A stretch of DNA of 64,000 bases from Zygnema cylindricum (GCA_037447655.1 JBBHKE010002680.1:124001-188000), one strand, 5' to 3'; positions 35,188 to 46,373 are shown, counted from the first letter of the stretch. Notes: generated by a model from the sequence alone, not told the origin. A program made the numbers and translations.

Positions 35188-35761
35188 ATGGCTCGCCGGC
35201 AAGCGTCAATGTTTCTGTTGTTTCTGGCGGCTGCCGTTTGGGGAGCAGTCCACGTGGCAGCTGAGGAAAGTGAGGTCCACGTGGCAGTTGAAGAAGGAAA
35301 CGTGGCAGGGATGGATCGATGGAGTCAACTGGAAACGAAAAATAACAAAGGTGAGGGGTGGAGAGAGGGAGAGAGAGAGGGAGAGGGAAAGAGTGACTGT
35401 GATCTTTTTCTGTTTGCCTCTTATTCTTTTTTCGTAGTAATAAGTATTCTCCAGTTTTCAGTTCGCTTCCTTTACCGTTTCCATCTCTTGACAGTTTCAG
35501 TTTCCGTGTAACGCAGATCTCCGTGGCGGTTTCCGTCGTCTTCTAGCGTGCAGATACACCTACAGGTGGCAGAGAGGTGACACGTGTCAGTCTGTGGTGG
35601 CCAAGTTCTGCGGCATGAGAGGTGGCTCCACGTGGCAAAGCTGTTTGGGAGTGAGCGCCGGATATTGCATTGGAACCGGCGCCAATTGGATGGTCAACAC
35701 CCCAATCTGCGTCAAATCGTGTATTTCGAGTGGGAGAAAACTGGTCACGGGATGTGTCTGA
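35188..35761 (+). CDS. Small secreted Cys-rich LysM-like protein (two exons)
   Basis: Exon 1 (35188-35350) and exon 2 (35517-35761) join in frame through GTGAGG and acgcag splice sites to give 135 residues. Residues 1-24 are a clear signal peptide (basic start, hydrophobic MFLLFLAAAVWGAV). Residues 21-39 hold two copies of a nine-residue repeat, VHVA.EE.., from a 27-bp duplication containing CACGTGGCA. Residues 68-120 resemble a LysM domain: an aromatic start, the hallmark GDTCQSV, and a closing PICV; LysM domains bind chitin or peptidoglycan N-acetylglucosamine. Cysteines at 66, 78, 86, 97, 105, 119, 123 and 134 suggest disulfides. There is no transmembrane or kinase region, so it would act outside the cell. 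The LysM assignment is by motif only; a different small secreted Cys-rich protein is possible. Confidence 0.62.
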
Positions 35762-35915
35762 ACGCAGTTCCGTGAGGTTTCGGTTGCTAATTATGTTGGG
35801 AGTCACGCTGGGATTTATGTTAGTTACGTTCCCTTACGAGTTCTGATCTGGTGGTAGTTGTTAAGATTCGTAGAATCGAAGGATAGAATGGGCGATTCTG
35901 TTGAAGGGAATGATG

Positions 35916-35985
35916 AGCCGACCAAGATTTGAACCCGGGACCTTTCACTTTAGCTGTGAATGTACTAACCACTTCGCCGCCAGCC
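35916..35985 (-). other. tRNA-like sequence with intact stems
   Basis: On the minus strand 70 bases fold with a full seven-pair acceptor stem (GGCTGGC with GTCGGCT, using G-U pairs), a perfect five-pair anticodon stem (TTCAC/GTGAA), a five-base variable loop and a T-arm with five pairs around GTTCAAA. The D-arm is weak. The anticodon position would read CTA, and the base before it is G rather than the invariant T. It is probably a tRNA pseudogene or the head of a tRNA-derived SINE running left. Confidence 0.6.
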
Positions 35986-35989
35986 CGGA

Positions 35990-36469
35990 TGTCGTGGCTG
36001 GTGAGTTCAACTTTATTAGGTTTTACTGTGGGTTGTTCCATAAATCCGGGTATCGATCGGTGTTTTTCACGTACGTCAACAGCAGTTATGTCCTGGCAGT
36101 TTTTCTTTTTTTCCACTAGAAGTAACATGTATTGGCAGTGTTGTTCTGTTGGGATATCCATTAGGAGTTTTATCTTGTGAGCTTTTGATGAGAGAATTTT
36201 TTTGGTAGTTTCTTTTTGGGCATCCCATTTATGTATTTGTAGTTACGTCAGGAAAAGAAATAATCGAGATAGTTTTTTGGATATAGTTGTAGATTAGTTT
36301 TATGGGTTATATGTATATTGGGCACAACGCAACTATGCATTTAGTGTAATGAATGGAAACATATATAGTTTCTGCTATTAGTTAGCTTTCTAAATTTGCC
36401 GGCGTAAGAAATAAAAATAAAGTTGTAATGTATTGTTTAGAATCTTGGACTTGACAACCGTTCTTTAAT
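35990..36469. other. Unassigned region
   Basis: AT-rich sequence between the tRNA-like element and the minisatellite. It may contain 3' flank of the LysM-like gene; no polyadenylation signal can be placed with confidence. Confidence 0.4.
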
Positions 36470-36795
36470 GAGAGTTGTACATTTGAAATTTGCACATTCG
36501 AAATCAGGGCATTTGTAGATATTTTGCAGGAATTCTGTTTATCTGACATTTGGACATTTGACAAATGTTTATCGCAAATTCACTTGTGTCAACTTTTTTT
36601 AGCTTAAATTTGCTTATCTCATTTTTTTACCTTTGAAATTAGAATTTGGAAATGCACATTTGCACATTAGAAATTCGTTATTCGAAAATTTCATTTGAGG
36701 ATTTGGACATCTGAAATTTGTATGTTTAAATATTTACATTTGAATTTTGTCCATATGTAAGTTGTAAATTTGTACATTTACATCTGAAATTTGTT
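36470..36795. repeat. Degenerate minisatellite based on acatttgaaatttg
   Basis: The word 'acatttgaaatttg' and its variants ('gacatttggacatttg', 'cacatttgcacattag', 'acatctgaaatttgta') recur about twenty times with irregular spacing. The unit is roughly 7-14 bp and strongly diverged. It has no coding potential beyond low-complexity frames. Confidence 0.7.
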
Positions 36796-38790
36796 TTGCA
36801 ATCCCGATGGAATATGCTCAATGGAAGTCAAAGATCATACTAATATCAAATTTTACAATTCCTAAATTTTATGTTTACATCCTAGCCAAACATCTACAAA
36901 TGAAAAAACAAGCATTAAAAAGAAATTAATATCAAGGATTAATAAACTAAATTTTCCCGAAGTATCAAGGAGTTTTCGTCTTTAAAACATTTTAAAGCAC
37001 ATTGTGAATTGCTATTAGAGTGAAAGGAATAAATTGTAGATTTTGTGACTCTAATTCAATTGCGATTGTGAGCCACAAAACGAATGATTTTAAGAACTAG
37101 GCAATTAGTGGTACAAGAAAAAAAAATGAGGTGATGCCTAGGAAGAAAGGCAAATACTTGTATAATTCTAATGTAAGACATAACGCCATGCTTCCAATCA
37201 ATATAAATTGTAGCCATTAAATTCTCGAAGGTGACCGTGACCATGAGAAGTGTTTGACCGTTGCCAATAACCTAGTGGAGGTGTAAAAGTGGATACATAA
37301 CAGGGGTTGTAGAGGTAGTTGCCATGCTCAAAGGTTAGGAAAAGGACAAAAGAAAAACATCCACAAAGGAGACAAGACCGAAAAGAAAGGGTCTTTTTTC
37401 AATTTTCAGAGTGGTGTTTTGCAAATACCGAAAAGTGCTGATCCGCATATTTGACTTGACGTCACTTTATAGAGACACAACATCTAACGAAGTGTCCATG
37501 TTAGACTGAACAAAGGGAGCGATGACTAAAAGTGAGGAGTGCTTACTAAGGGCCAAAACAATACTGATAATTGAGTATACAAACATGAAATACTAATTAG
37601 TTAGTACTATTTACAAGAACCAAAATTAGAATGCCAAGTGCTACGTTGAAAAAACGCTACTTTGTGGACAAGACTCGGCGAAAGAAAATATGTCCCATGT
37701 TCATTCGATTTTAGTTAATAGATTCACTTTGTAGTTCCCATATTACATCATGTGATTTTTTATTTCAACAGATTTTAGATTGCTTTTAAATTAATATAAG
37801 ATTTGCTTACCGCTTACTTATTATAAAATAAATTTTTCATTAAGCATTTACTGATACGTTTTAATATGAAAGTTCAGATTTTAGCACCTTTGATATTATT
37901 TACATGATAAATTGAAGTATTAGAAAATTGAAAATGTCATATAAATTTAAAAGTTATCAATTGAGAGGAACAAAGTTGTGAGTCAAAATTTCGGAAAGCC
38001 TTGAAACTTTTAATCATTCTCTTTTGGTTCTAAGCTTTTAATGTTTTATTCGCTTAAAAGTATTTTCCACTAAATTTTTATTTGAACCGTTTGCTGAATT
38101 GTTTTCACAAGTGAACAAAAAAAACATTTTGTGGTAGTTTGAACCATAATTAATCTTTTAAACAAGAAGTACATGTAAATACATCTAAGAAAATACGATA
38201 ATATACATAAATGACATATGAATGCAATCAAGTACACACAAAAAATATTTAAAATTAAATCAAATCCAATTTCAAGTAATAATGAGTACATAAAGAATAT
38301 GCACAAAGAAAAAAAGGTACGTGCTAACAACATCGAAGGGACTCATATACACAACGGGTAGTGCTAGCTTACATTTGAAGTTCAAAGTTTTTGGTCACTT
38401 GTACCACTTGTCTTAGATTTGTTTAGATTATAAACTTTTTCAAAAAAAGTGTTATTTTCAAGAAATAAGTATTTAAAGTTCAAATGTTGTGATGTTACGC
38501 TATATGTATATGCATACATTGTTGACCGAATAAACAACATTATATTTCCATGTTCGCCATTTTTTCAAAACATATGATTGGAAAAATTAGAAACATTATC
38601 AACTCTATAGTGAATATTGATTTGTGGCCCAATGTTCTATGTTAAACAAAATGTTTAAATCTGGCATCCAAATTGTTTACAAATAAAAAACGTTAAACAA
38701 ACCATCAAACTGGTGATGTTTGAAAAATGGTGTTTTAGGGATTTTAACAAGGTCCAAAAGGGTTTTATTTGAGGGTATCAAAAAAATACT
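36796..38790. other. AT-rich region, nothing recognised
   Basis: About 2 kb of AT-rich DNA. The only frames are short and hydrophobic, as expected from AT-rich composition (for example 38070-38333, minus). No LTR, terminal repeat or RNA gene was seen. Confidence 0.55.
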
Positions 38791-38794
38791 AGGG

Positions 38795-38962
38795 TTTCTA
38801 CAACGGGTTTACGGTTTTACTTAGGGTTTCGAACTTTTAGGGTTTAAGCTAGATCTAAAATTTTGTGAGGGTTTCATATTTATAGTTTCCGGTTTAGGGT
38901 TTGCGTAAGGCTTAGGGTTTAAGGTTGAGGGTTCAGGGTTCAGGATTAGGGTTTGACCTAAA
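38795..38962 (+). repeat. Degenerate plant telomere-type repeats
   Basis: Five exact 'tagggttt' words (in contexts such as 'tttagggtttaag', 'tttagggtttgcg' and 'attagggtttgac') lie among variants like 'gagggttcagggttcag'. They match the Arabidopsis-type telomere unit TTTAGGG on the plus strand. The block is too decayed to be a functional telomere and is an interstitial relic. Confidence 0.75.
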
Positions 38963-39120
38963 TGGTTGAAGCGGCAGCAATGTCTGAATCCGCCTTCGTT
39001 TTCAAAAGAGTTCGAACCTTCGCAAGTTCACTCGCAGAGACAAATCTCCCTCGAAAGGACAATCCGGTGCGTACGGACTGGATTTGTCGTGTCACGGTGG
39101 ACCTGGAACAGCTACCAAAA

Positions 39121-39147
39121 AGAAAAAAAAAAAAAAAAAAAAAAAAG
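39121..39147. repeat. A tract
   Basis: A run of about 25 adenines interrupted near its start by one g ('agaaaaaaa...'). The frames read through it on both strands are artefacts of the tract. Confidence 0.95.
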
Positions 39148-39430
39148 CGGTATATCGAAACTACCAAACCAGAAACCCGCCGCCTCGTTTCTTGCAATGC
39201 GCTGTTTCTGCGCCCATAAATAGTCATCATTGGGCGACAGCTGTCCATGGCGACCATTCAGTCGAGCGAGTTTGTTGTTATTGTAAAAGGTCAAATGCTC
39301 TAGTGCCGAATCTTATCGAATATTTAGGACTTCTCTATGCTTTCTAGTTTCAGTTTGTCGGAACCGAATGAGCGATTCGAGGCGTTAAAATATCGAAGTC
39401 ATCAAATCTTATTTTGTACAGTTCCATAGT

Positions 39431-39991
39431 ACACCGCCAATCGCTATTAGCGTAGTGTACGCTAATTACGTCCCGCTATTTATTTCCAAGTTCTCAAATA
39501 GCGTAGCTTATTCTATTTTTTTCTTTACGCCATTTAGGGTTTTTTGTCCAATTAGCGTAAATACGAAAGTACGTTGTCATTTAAATAGTGTGGTATATGG
39601 TAAGTGTCAGACCGTACAAAATTGTACCTTTTAAGTGAAAAAGTATAATTAATGAGTTTTAGTAACCGCGGACGCATGAGAATATGCGCTCTAAAAAGGG
39701 GATGAAATCGGGTTGTCAAATATCGCGTTCGCACATATTCGTCCAACAACCACGTTTCGACTGTGTGAACGTACGATTTGTGTACGATTTGTCAGATTTT
39801 GTACAAATACCTATATTAGTGTAAGCATGTTTGCGACCGACATTTATTTTTTTCAAAGACCCAAATTAGAATTATTAAACAATTAGAATGTATGGTTTTT
39901 TTCAAAATTTTCAAATTCTTAATTACCGTAAACCACGGTAATTATTCGAACATTCTAAATAAACTTCTACGCTAATAGCGATTGGCGGTGT
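39431..39991. mobile_element. Non-autonomous element with perfect 25-bp inverted ends
   Basis: 39431-39455 and 39967-39991 are exact reverse complements over 25 bases, starting ACACCGCCAATCG. The element is 561 bp with no transposase, so it is MITE-like. The flanks show a possible 3-bp duplication AGT on both sides, which is short enough to be chance. Part of its interior (39480-39780) is homologous to 33170-33470, where the inverted ends are not visible. Superfamily cannot be assigned. Confidence 0.8.
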
Positions 39992-40985
39992 AGTAGAAGC
40001 CGTACAATAATATGTACGTTGTGCACAAATGCAAAATGTACATTTTGTGTACGGCGGCCAAAAATTGTCCTTTCGCCAATTGTAGATCGCCAAGAGCCCT
40101 TCGTTTGGGCTAAAAAAAAGAAAGAATTCCATTCACATACGACAAGGTTCGTTGCAAATATACAACGGAGATTTACCCTTAATTCGACGCAACGAATACA
40201 CGCAGCCGTAAAAACAGTACGGACATATCAAAAGAAGCCAAGTCAGTCCAAGAAAACGACGAAAGTGAAAGTCGGTGGGAGGAGAGGACCGTTTGTGACT
40301 TTTCGCTGGTCCGCTGCCCGGATCCGGAGTCGGTAAATTTTTATTTTTTTTGTGTGGAACAACAAAAAGAAGTATCGGGACAATTTAGCCATCGACGAAT
40401 CAAAATAAATGTAAAAGACTGGATTTGTACTTCTAAAAAAACCTGACACTATGAGTACGTCATCACTTTTTCACAAACGATGACGCTAACATGGGAGTCA
40501 AAACAAAACCGACATTTTGTCTCGTTCGGAGAAAAAGAAAACCAGAAACCCGTCGACAGCTGGCACGAATCTTGGCAGAGACCACAGCGTCGCCTGCTGC
40601 CAATCATTTTCGAAAAAATAAATAAAAAATCTTTCGTGCGCAATCATATTTTCTGACACTCAAAACCCTAATCGGACTCGAATTCGGCCAAATGGCACAC
40701 AAATAATTGTCCGCAAACTTTCCACTTGTCTCATGAGAGAGACAAACTTTGTGCCGACGTGGCGCGTATCCCGCGAAGCGACGCCTTCAAATAATTTGTA
40801 CGGAATGTTTCCACAAAATGACATCTAGCGGAATAATCCTGACCGTCCGATAGCATTCAACTCGATGGAAGGCGAACAGAACGGCGAACCACGTTTTTTG
40901 GACCGAACTTCTTTTCGAGACAGCTGTCGTAGATTACAGAAAACAGTCGGTCCACTGTATTTCAGTCATCCGTACGCCAATCGCT
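39992..40985 (+). repeat. Dispersed repeat, copy 2
   Basis: 40335-40975 matches 34095-34770. Similarity ends about 15 bases before copia B begins at 40992. The last bases, 'tacgccaatcgctg' (40975-40988), resemble the inverted-repeat end at 39431. After the copia element (from 47044) the homology to copy 1 does not resume, so this was not a simple clean insertion into the repeat. Confidence 0.75.
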
Positions 40986-40991
40986 GAAAAT

Positions 40992-41572
40992 TGATAGGAA
41001 TAAGAGTCAAACGAAACGCGCTCACAAACACTTATATGTCACAATGCGGAAGCGATAATAAAATGAAATCAAACATTACAACACATCGAAAGCGCATAAT
41101 CCAAGATAGAGAGAAATTGAATACTCAATAAAATAAACTCATATGAACTCAATCCTTAAACATTACACTTCTCTTAATTTATTCCTCCTTAATTGACTCT
41201 TGATTGATTCCTAATTATTATTTCTAACTCACACGATGGCTTTTAAACTACGTTGTGGAAACAATCTAGAACACTAACTCTAGAAGTGTCTAAATGTACT
41301 TAGACGTAAATGTGGTACAAAACAAATTGAAACTACTAGAAACAAAACTGACAAAGTCCTGTACGAACAATTTAACTTACGCGAAACGAAACTACTAGAT
41401 GTAGGTTTCGCGAAACGAAACTTCTCGAAGTACGGTACTACGCACGAAATACTAAAACAAACTATACGAAATAAAACCGACATACGTGAAATGCCACGCG
41501 ACCAAAACTAATCCACACTAACAGCGAACAACCATGACGTAAACGTAGATTCAATAATTGTACGTCTTTACA
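40992..41572 (-). repeat. 3' LTR of copia B
   Basis: On the minus strand it starts TGTAAAGACG at 41572, just after the purine tract GAGAGGGGGAT, and ends at 40992 with TATTCCTATCA. It lacks about 90 bases present in the 5' LTR ('aaatcaaatcaaatcaaatc' region near 46860). Confidence 0.9.
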
Positions 41573-41583
41573 ATCCCCCTCTC
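41573..41583 (-). other. Polypurine tract of copia B
   Basis: Minus-strand GAGAGGGGGAT immediately before the 3' LTR; it would prime plus-strand DNA synthesis. Confidence 0.85.
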
Positions 41584-41599
41584 AATATTGAATCTACAC

Positions 41600-42874
41600 T
41601 AAATCTTAAAGAAACTCAAAATAATCCTAACTTAGGCCTTCCTCTCACAAAGACATCATACATAGCAGCTTTAGTTAACATGTCAGCTGCTTTTTCACCT
41701 GTTGGTACAAAAATGTACTCAATCTCACCAGCATTTACTAAGTCTCTCACAAAATACTACTGAATCCTAATATGCTTAGTCATTTTATGAAACACTGGAT
41801 TCTTAGCCAATGTAATACGAGACATACAATCTGAAAACAACTTCATACACTTAATAATAATTACCAACTCACTTAACATCTCTCTTAACCAAATTGAAGC
41901 TTTGGCAGCATGGCAAGCCGCCATATATTATGCCTCCGTCGAACTCAATGCTACCGTAGGTTGAAGTATCAAGCTCCACGAAATGGCACTCCACATAAAA
42001 CTAAAGCGTAACCGGATGTTGACTTTCCCATGTCGAAGTCTCCACCCCAATCGGAATCGCAATATCCAAAACAATCTAACTCTGAATCCGCCTTATAAAC
42101 TAAACCATAACTTAACGTTCCAACCAAATATCTAAAAATCCTTTTAACACTCTCCCAATGACACTTCTTAGGTGCTTGACAATACTTACTCACAATACTA
42201 ACAGCAGCTGAAATATCTGGTCTAATTCCAACACTAAGATACATCAAACAACCAACTGCTTCTCTATAAGGTACATCAATTGTTGGCTCATTTTTTGCTT
42301 TACTCAACTAAATTTTAGGATCCAAAGGTGTACTCAAAGGCTTAACATTCAACATAGAGAATCTAGCTAAGACTTCCTTACAATATTGTTCTTGACTAAG
42401 TTTCAAAGAACCAAACTCATCTCTAATCACCTCAATACCAAGAATGTACCTAGCTTCTCCTAAGTCAGTAACTTTGAAGAATTTACTAAGAAAGCATTTT
42501 AACTCTTGAATCTTTTCAAGACTATCTGAAATCATAATATAATCATCAACATACACACTAAAAATAATTTGATCAACTCCTTCTCCTTTCACATAAACAC
42601 CTAAATCTGAAAATGTCCGAACAAAGCCAAAATCCAAAAGTACCTTGAGAAGACGAGTGTACCATGTCCTTGGAGCTTGCTTAAGTCCATAGACCGACTT
42701 CTTCAACTTCCACACATGTCCAGGTTTGCCCGAAACTCCTTCTGGAATCTTCATACAAACTTCTTCTCCCATTTCTCCATTTAGAAAAGCGGTTTCAACA
42801 TCTATTTGGTGGATATGCTTTCTCTTAGCAGCAGCAATCGCAATAATCATCCTTAAACTATCAAACTTAACCAC
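41600..42874 (-). pseudogene. Copia B reverse transcriptase and RNase H
   Basis: 42308-42874 carries HQIDVETAFLNGEM, VYGLKQAPRTWY and the intact active site SVYVDDYIM, ending GIEVIRDEFGSLKLSQEQY. 41969-42307 continues with YREAVGCLMYLSVGIRPDIS and FGYCDSDWGGDFD; then the frame is lost, and the last part of RNase H (41600-41960) is only recognisable in pieces. A stop (42302-42307 region) separates the two. Further RT N-terminal sequence at 42875-43270 is interrupted by stops. Confidence 0.88.
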
Positions 42875-43274
42875 AGGTGCATATGTTTCTGTATAATCTA
42901 TACCTTATTTCTACTGAAAACCTTTACCTACTAATCTTGCCTTATATTTGATAATTTCACCTGATGCACCCATCTTAGTCTTAAATACCCATTTACAATC
43001 AATAGCTTTCTTTCCCCTCAGGTAAAACTACTTCTTCAAATGTTCCATTATAAATAATAGACTTAATTTCTTTCTCAAAAGCTGGCTTCCACTTTTCATT
43101 CCAATCACTTGATGCAACAGCTTTTGAATAGGACGTAGGATCCCCATTCAGAGGCTCACTTAGTAATTGCTATAAAAGAAACTCATTTAACCTAGCATCT
43201 GAAATAAAATTAACCGACTTATCTTTAGCATTCATATGAAGGGTTAATCTCTCAGGAGCCTTTCCTTTATTCGC

Positions 43275-44100
43275 TCAATTACTTTTCCTAACAACAACTT
43301 CTTCTTCAACAACATCATCTATTTCACCCTTCTCACTTACAAATGGCAAACTACATTCACTTCTTTGTCTGCTAAGGGATCTTTCACTAGACTTAGAACT
43401 TTGACTTCCATTCTCACTTTTCAAGCTTTCAGAATCAGATTGGGAAGATTCAAATCTCTTACCAATTTTAATTGATTTCTTCTTTTTCAATGGAATTTCT
43501 TCATCCTCCTCTTTGTCACTCTCGTCATTAATTTTGATCTCCTCCAAATTGCTCTCTTTCTCAAAATCCAAACTTTCTTCTATATCTTTTGTGAACTCCA
43601 TTGCTTTCGCCAAATCTTCGTGAAACTCCACATTCCTCGATTCGACAACCGTTCGAGTAGCGGGATTAAAAATCTTGTATTGACTTGAATTTTGACTATA
43701 CCCAACAAAGATACCCGTCCATGATCTGGGACTGAATTTTCCGGCTCGATATCTTTTCTCGATGTAGACAGTGGCTCGGCATCCCCAAATCCTCAAATGT
43801 CAAACAGATGGAATCCTGCCACTCCACAATTTTTCAGGCGTCTTATCTCTAGAAATCGAAGTTAGTCTTCTATTACAAATGTAATTTGCTGTAAGAACAA
43901 CTTCTCCCCAAAACCTCACACTATGTTTAGTGCTATGCAACATAGCTCTAACCATCTCTTGAAGTGTCCTATTCTTCCTCTCAACAACTCCATTAGACTC
44001 AGGTGAATAGACAGTCGTAAATTGCTGCTTAATCCCTCTTTTTTGACAAAAAATTTTAAAAGCAACAAATTCTCCTCCATTATCTGATCTAACTACTTTT
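43275..44100 (-). pseudogene. Copia B integrase core and C-terminus
   Basis: Reading the minus strand from 44100 gives RSDNGGEFVAFKIF, then YSPESNGVVERKNRT, the second Asp and the Glu of the DDE triad, up to a stop at about 43797. 43275-43796 continues with LRIWGCRATVYIEKR and GIFVGYSQNSSQYKIF, then a long acidic Ser/Lys-rich linker before RT. The linker has runs of Glu, Ser and Lys and is likely disordered. Confidence 0.85.
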
Positions 44101-45019
44101 AACTTTCTATCTGTTTTCTCTCAGCCATTACATCAAAATCTCGATGCTTATATAACGCCTTTGACTTATGTTTCAACAAATACACCCAACTCTTTAGATT
44201 ATAATCATCCACAATTACAAAGATATACTTATGTCCTCCCATACTTACTAGTTTGACATCTCCACATAAGTCTACATGAACAAGCTCAAGAGTAGCACTA
44301 GCTTTATACTTCACATCTTTTAGAGGATGAGGTTTTCGAATTTGTTTCCCTTTGCTAGAACCATTATAACCTTGAACTTTTTCTCCTGATAGACACTCTA
44401 ATCCTCTTACTGCTGCACTTTTCATCATATTTTTTATATTAGACTCAGAAGTATGACAAAGTCTATGATGCCATAAACTTAGATCTCTTCTTTCAGAACT
44501 TACAACATTAACTGAAATTACTGATTTCTGATTTTCCTGTGGTCTAATCCATTTTAACTTACTTTGCATACAATCAGTTACATAACCTTCTCCAAATTGA
44601 TTTCCTTCTCTATCTTGGAAAACTATTCTTCCATTTTCAAACGAAGTTACTCTACCACCATTCCTTTGTATTTGTGGAACACTAACAAGGTTTACAACTC
44701 CATCAGGAAAATACAAAGTATTGTTTAAATTCACTTTCTTTACAACAACTTGACCATTCATATTCTTAACAGGTAAATCTAATCTGACAGTTCCCACCGT
44801 ATCTATTGGAACAACATGTCCACTAGCAACCGTAATAGTCTTAAGAACTGTAAGCTTTCTCAAATCTGTAAACAAACTTAAATCACTGCAAACATGATGA
44901 GTTGCACCTGAATCAACTATCCAATCTTTATAACTTTGACTCCCACATGCGGAAATTGCACTCCCACATGCGGAAATTGCAGAATTGACAACAACATTTC
45001 CATTTTCTTTCATTTTCAT
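44099..45019 (-). pseudogene. Copia B protease and integrase N-terminus
   Basis: The frame opens with Ser/Ala-rich repeats (VNSAISACGSAISACGS, a duplicated motif), then DWIVDSGATHHVCSDLS, an intact copia protease active site. The integrase zinc module follows (DLSLWHHRLCHTSESN), but the CxxC pair reads YNGSSKGK where C-x2-C-x-x-GK is expected, so both zinc cysteines are lost. LELVHVDLCGDV supplies the first catalytic Asp. A shift at about 44100 leads to the next frame. Confidence 0.88.
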
Positions 45020-45179
45020 AGAAAAGTTTAGAGACTTATCGCCTTGGTCGTCATGAAAATCTGTATAGTAGGTTTGATGGCCTCCTCCACGTGATTGTCC
45101 AAATCTTTCACGACCTCGTCCTCGATGTCCACCTCAATTTCTTCCTCTTTTCGAATAGTAAGATGATCCACCTCCATTT

Positions 45180-46314
45180 CGTTGAAAACACTGAGCACTA
45201 ACATGTCCCCATTTTCGACAAATATTGCATTGCTTTTCCCTATCTGGACAGTTAGTAGCCATATGTCCTTCCTTATTACACTTATAACAAGTAACAGCCT
45301 TACATCACCTTCATCGCTATAACCTCTTCCAAATCTTGAATACTGAAAATTGTTTTTACCCCCTCATGATCTAAACCTTCCTCTACCTCCACGACCACGT
45401 AAAGAATATACCTCAGACGTATCGTTGAGGTTTACATTACTAGTTCCAAATCCACTACTATTTTTCTCTTTTTTCTTCTCTGCACCTTTTAGAAGGTTAA
45501 TAGCAAAGTCAAAAGTGGGTTTCTTTGTAGATCTTATAACTTCTACTGTAACATCAAACTTAGATGGCAATCCATTCATAAACACAAATACTTTTACATC
45601 TTCAGGAGGAAACTTTCCTGCGCTATTCAACTACTCTATCAAAACATTAAATCTTTTTAGAGCATCATCAATCCACTCATTACCCTTCATCCTAAACGGA
45701 ATAAAGTCCTGAAATACATAATTAGATTTAGTGGCGAATCCTTTCTCATACAAATTTTGTAGATGGGTCCAACAAGCATGAGCGGTATCATGAGTTAACA
45801 TATGCTCATGAACCAAACTACTACTACTCTGAAGTAATGCAGACATAGCTGCCATATCTTTAGTATCCCACTTTTTCCTTCATTTTTCATCTAATGGTCT
45901 TTTCTCTTCTCCTGTAAGTATTTTCCACAATTTCTTTGGAGTAAAGGTTCGTTGAATACATCTCTTCCATACAGGATAATTATTTCCATTAAGCATGATA
46001 GTCTTAGACGACACCTTATAATCTGACTCTTCATCTGAACTCGACTCATCATCATCATCATAAAAAGGTACTTTCATTTTGCCATTTTTACTCTTCTTAG
46101 AACTCTCATCATCTGAATTGCCCCCAAAGGTAGGAGTTTTACCGAAAGATTGTCCTTCTCTTTTTGCCTTTAGAAATTCGTAAAGTTCCTCTATAGTCGT
46201 GGGATCAAACTGAATTGTAAGACTCTCCTTCGCCATTGATAGCCTCTCTGATTCTCCAACTCCAAAAGTGACTTCAGTGTCTTCTCTCTTTGCGGAGTAT
46301 TCCTCCACCATCAC
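45180..46314 (-). pseudogene. Copia B gag with two zinc knuckles
   Basis: 46314-45880 starts the protein with LNGNNYPVWKRCIQRTF, the UBN2-type gag core. 45855-45631 and 45630-45364 continue it (HACWTHLQNLYEKGF; KFDVTVEVIRSTKK) with stops between. A third frame at about 45300-45186 encodes two CCHC knuckles, CYKCNKEGHMATNC and CNICRKWGHVSAQC. Most copia gags have one knuckle. The first 60 codons are acidic and Ser/Asp-rich. Confidence 0.85.
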
Positions 46315-46359
46315 TTATAAACTCTTAATCAACTCTTTACTCCAATCTAAATAAACAAA

Positions 46360-46371
46360 GCTCCGATACCA
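46360..46371 (-). other. Primer-binding site of copia B (initiator tRNA-Met)
   Basis: On the minus strand, two bases after the 5' LTR, the sequence reads TGGTATCGGAGC. The standard plant site complementary to the 3' end of initiator tRNA-Met is TGGTATCAGAGC, so there is one mismatch. It would prime minus-strand cDNA synthesis. Confidence 0.92.
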
Positions 46372-46373
46372 AT

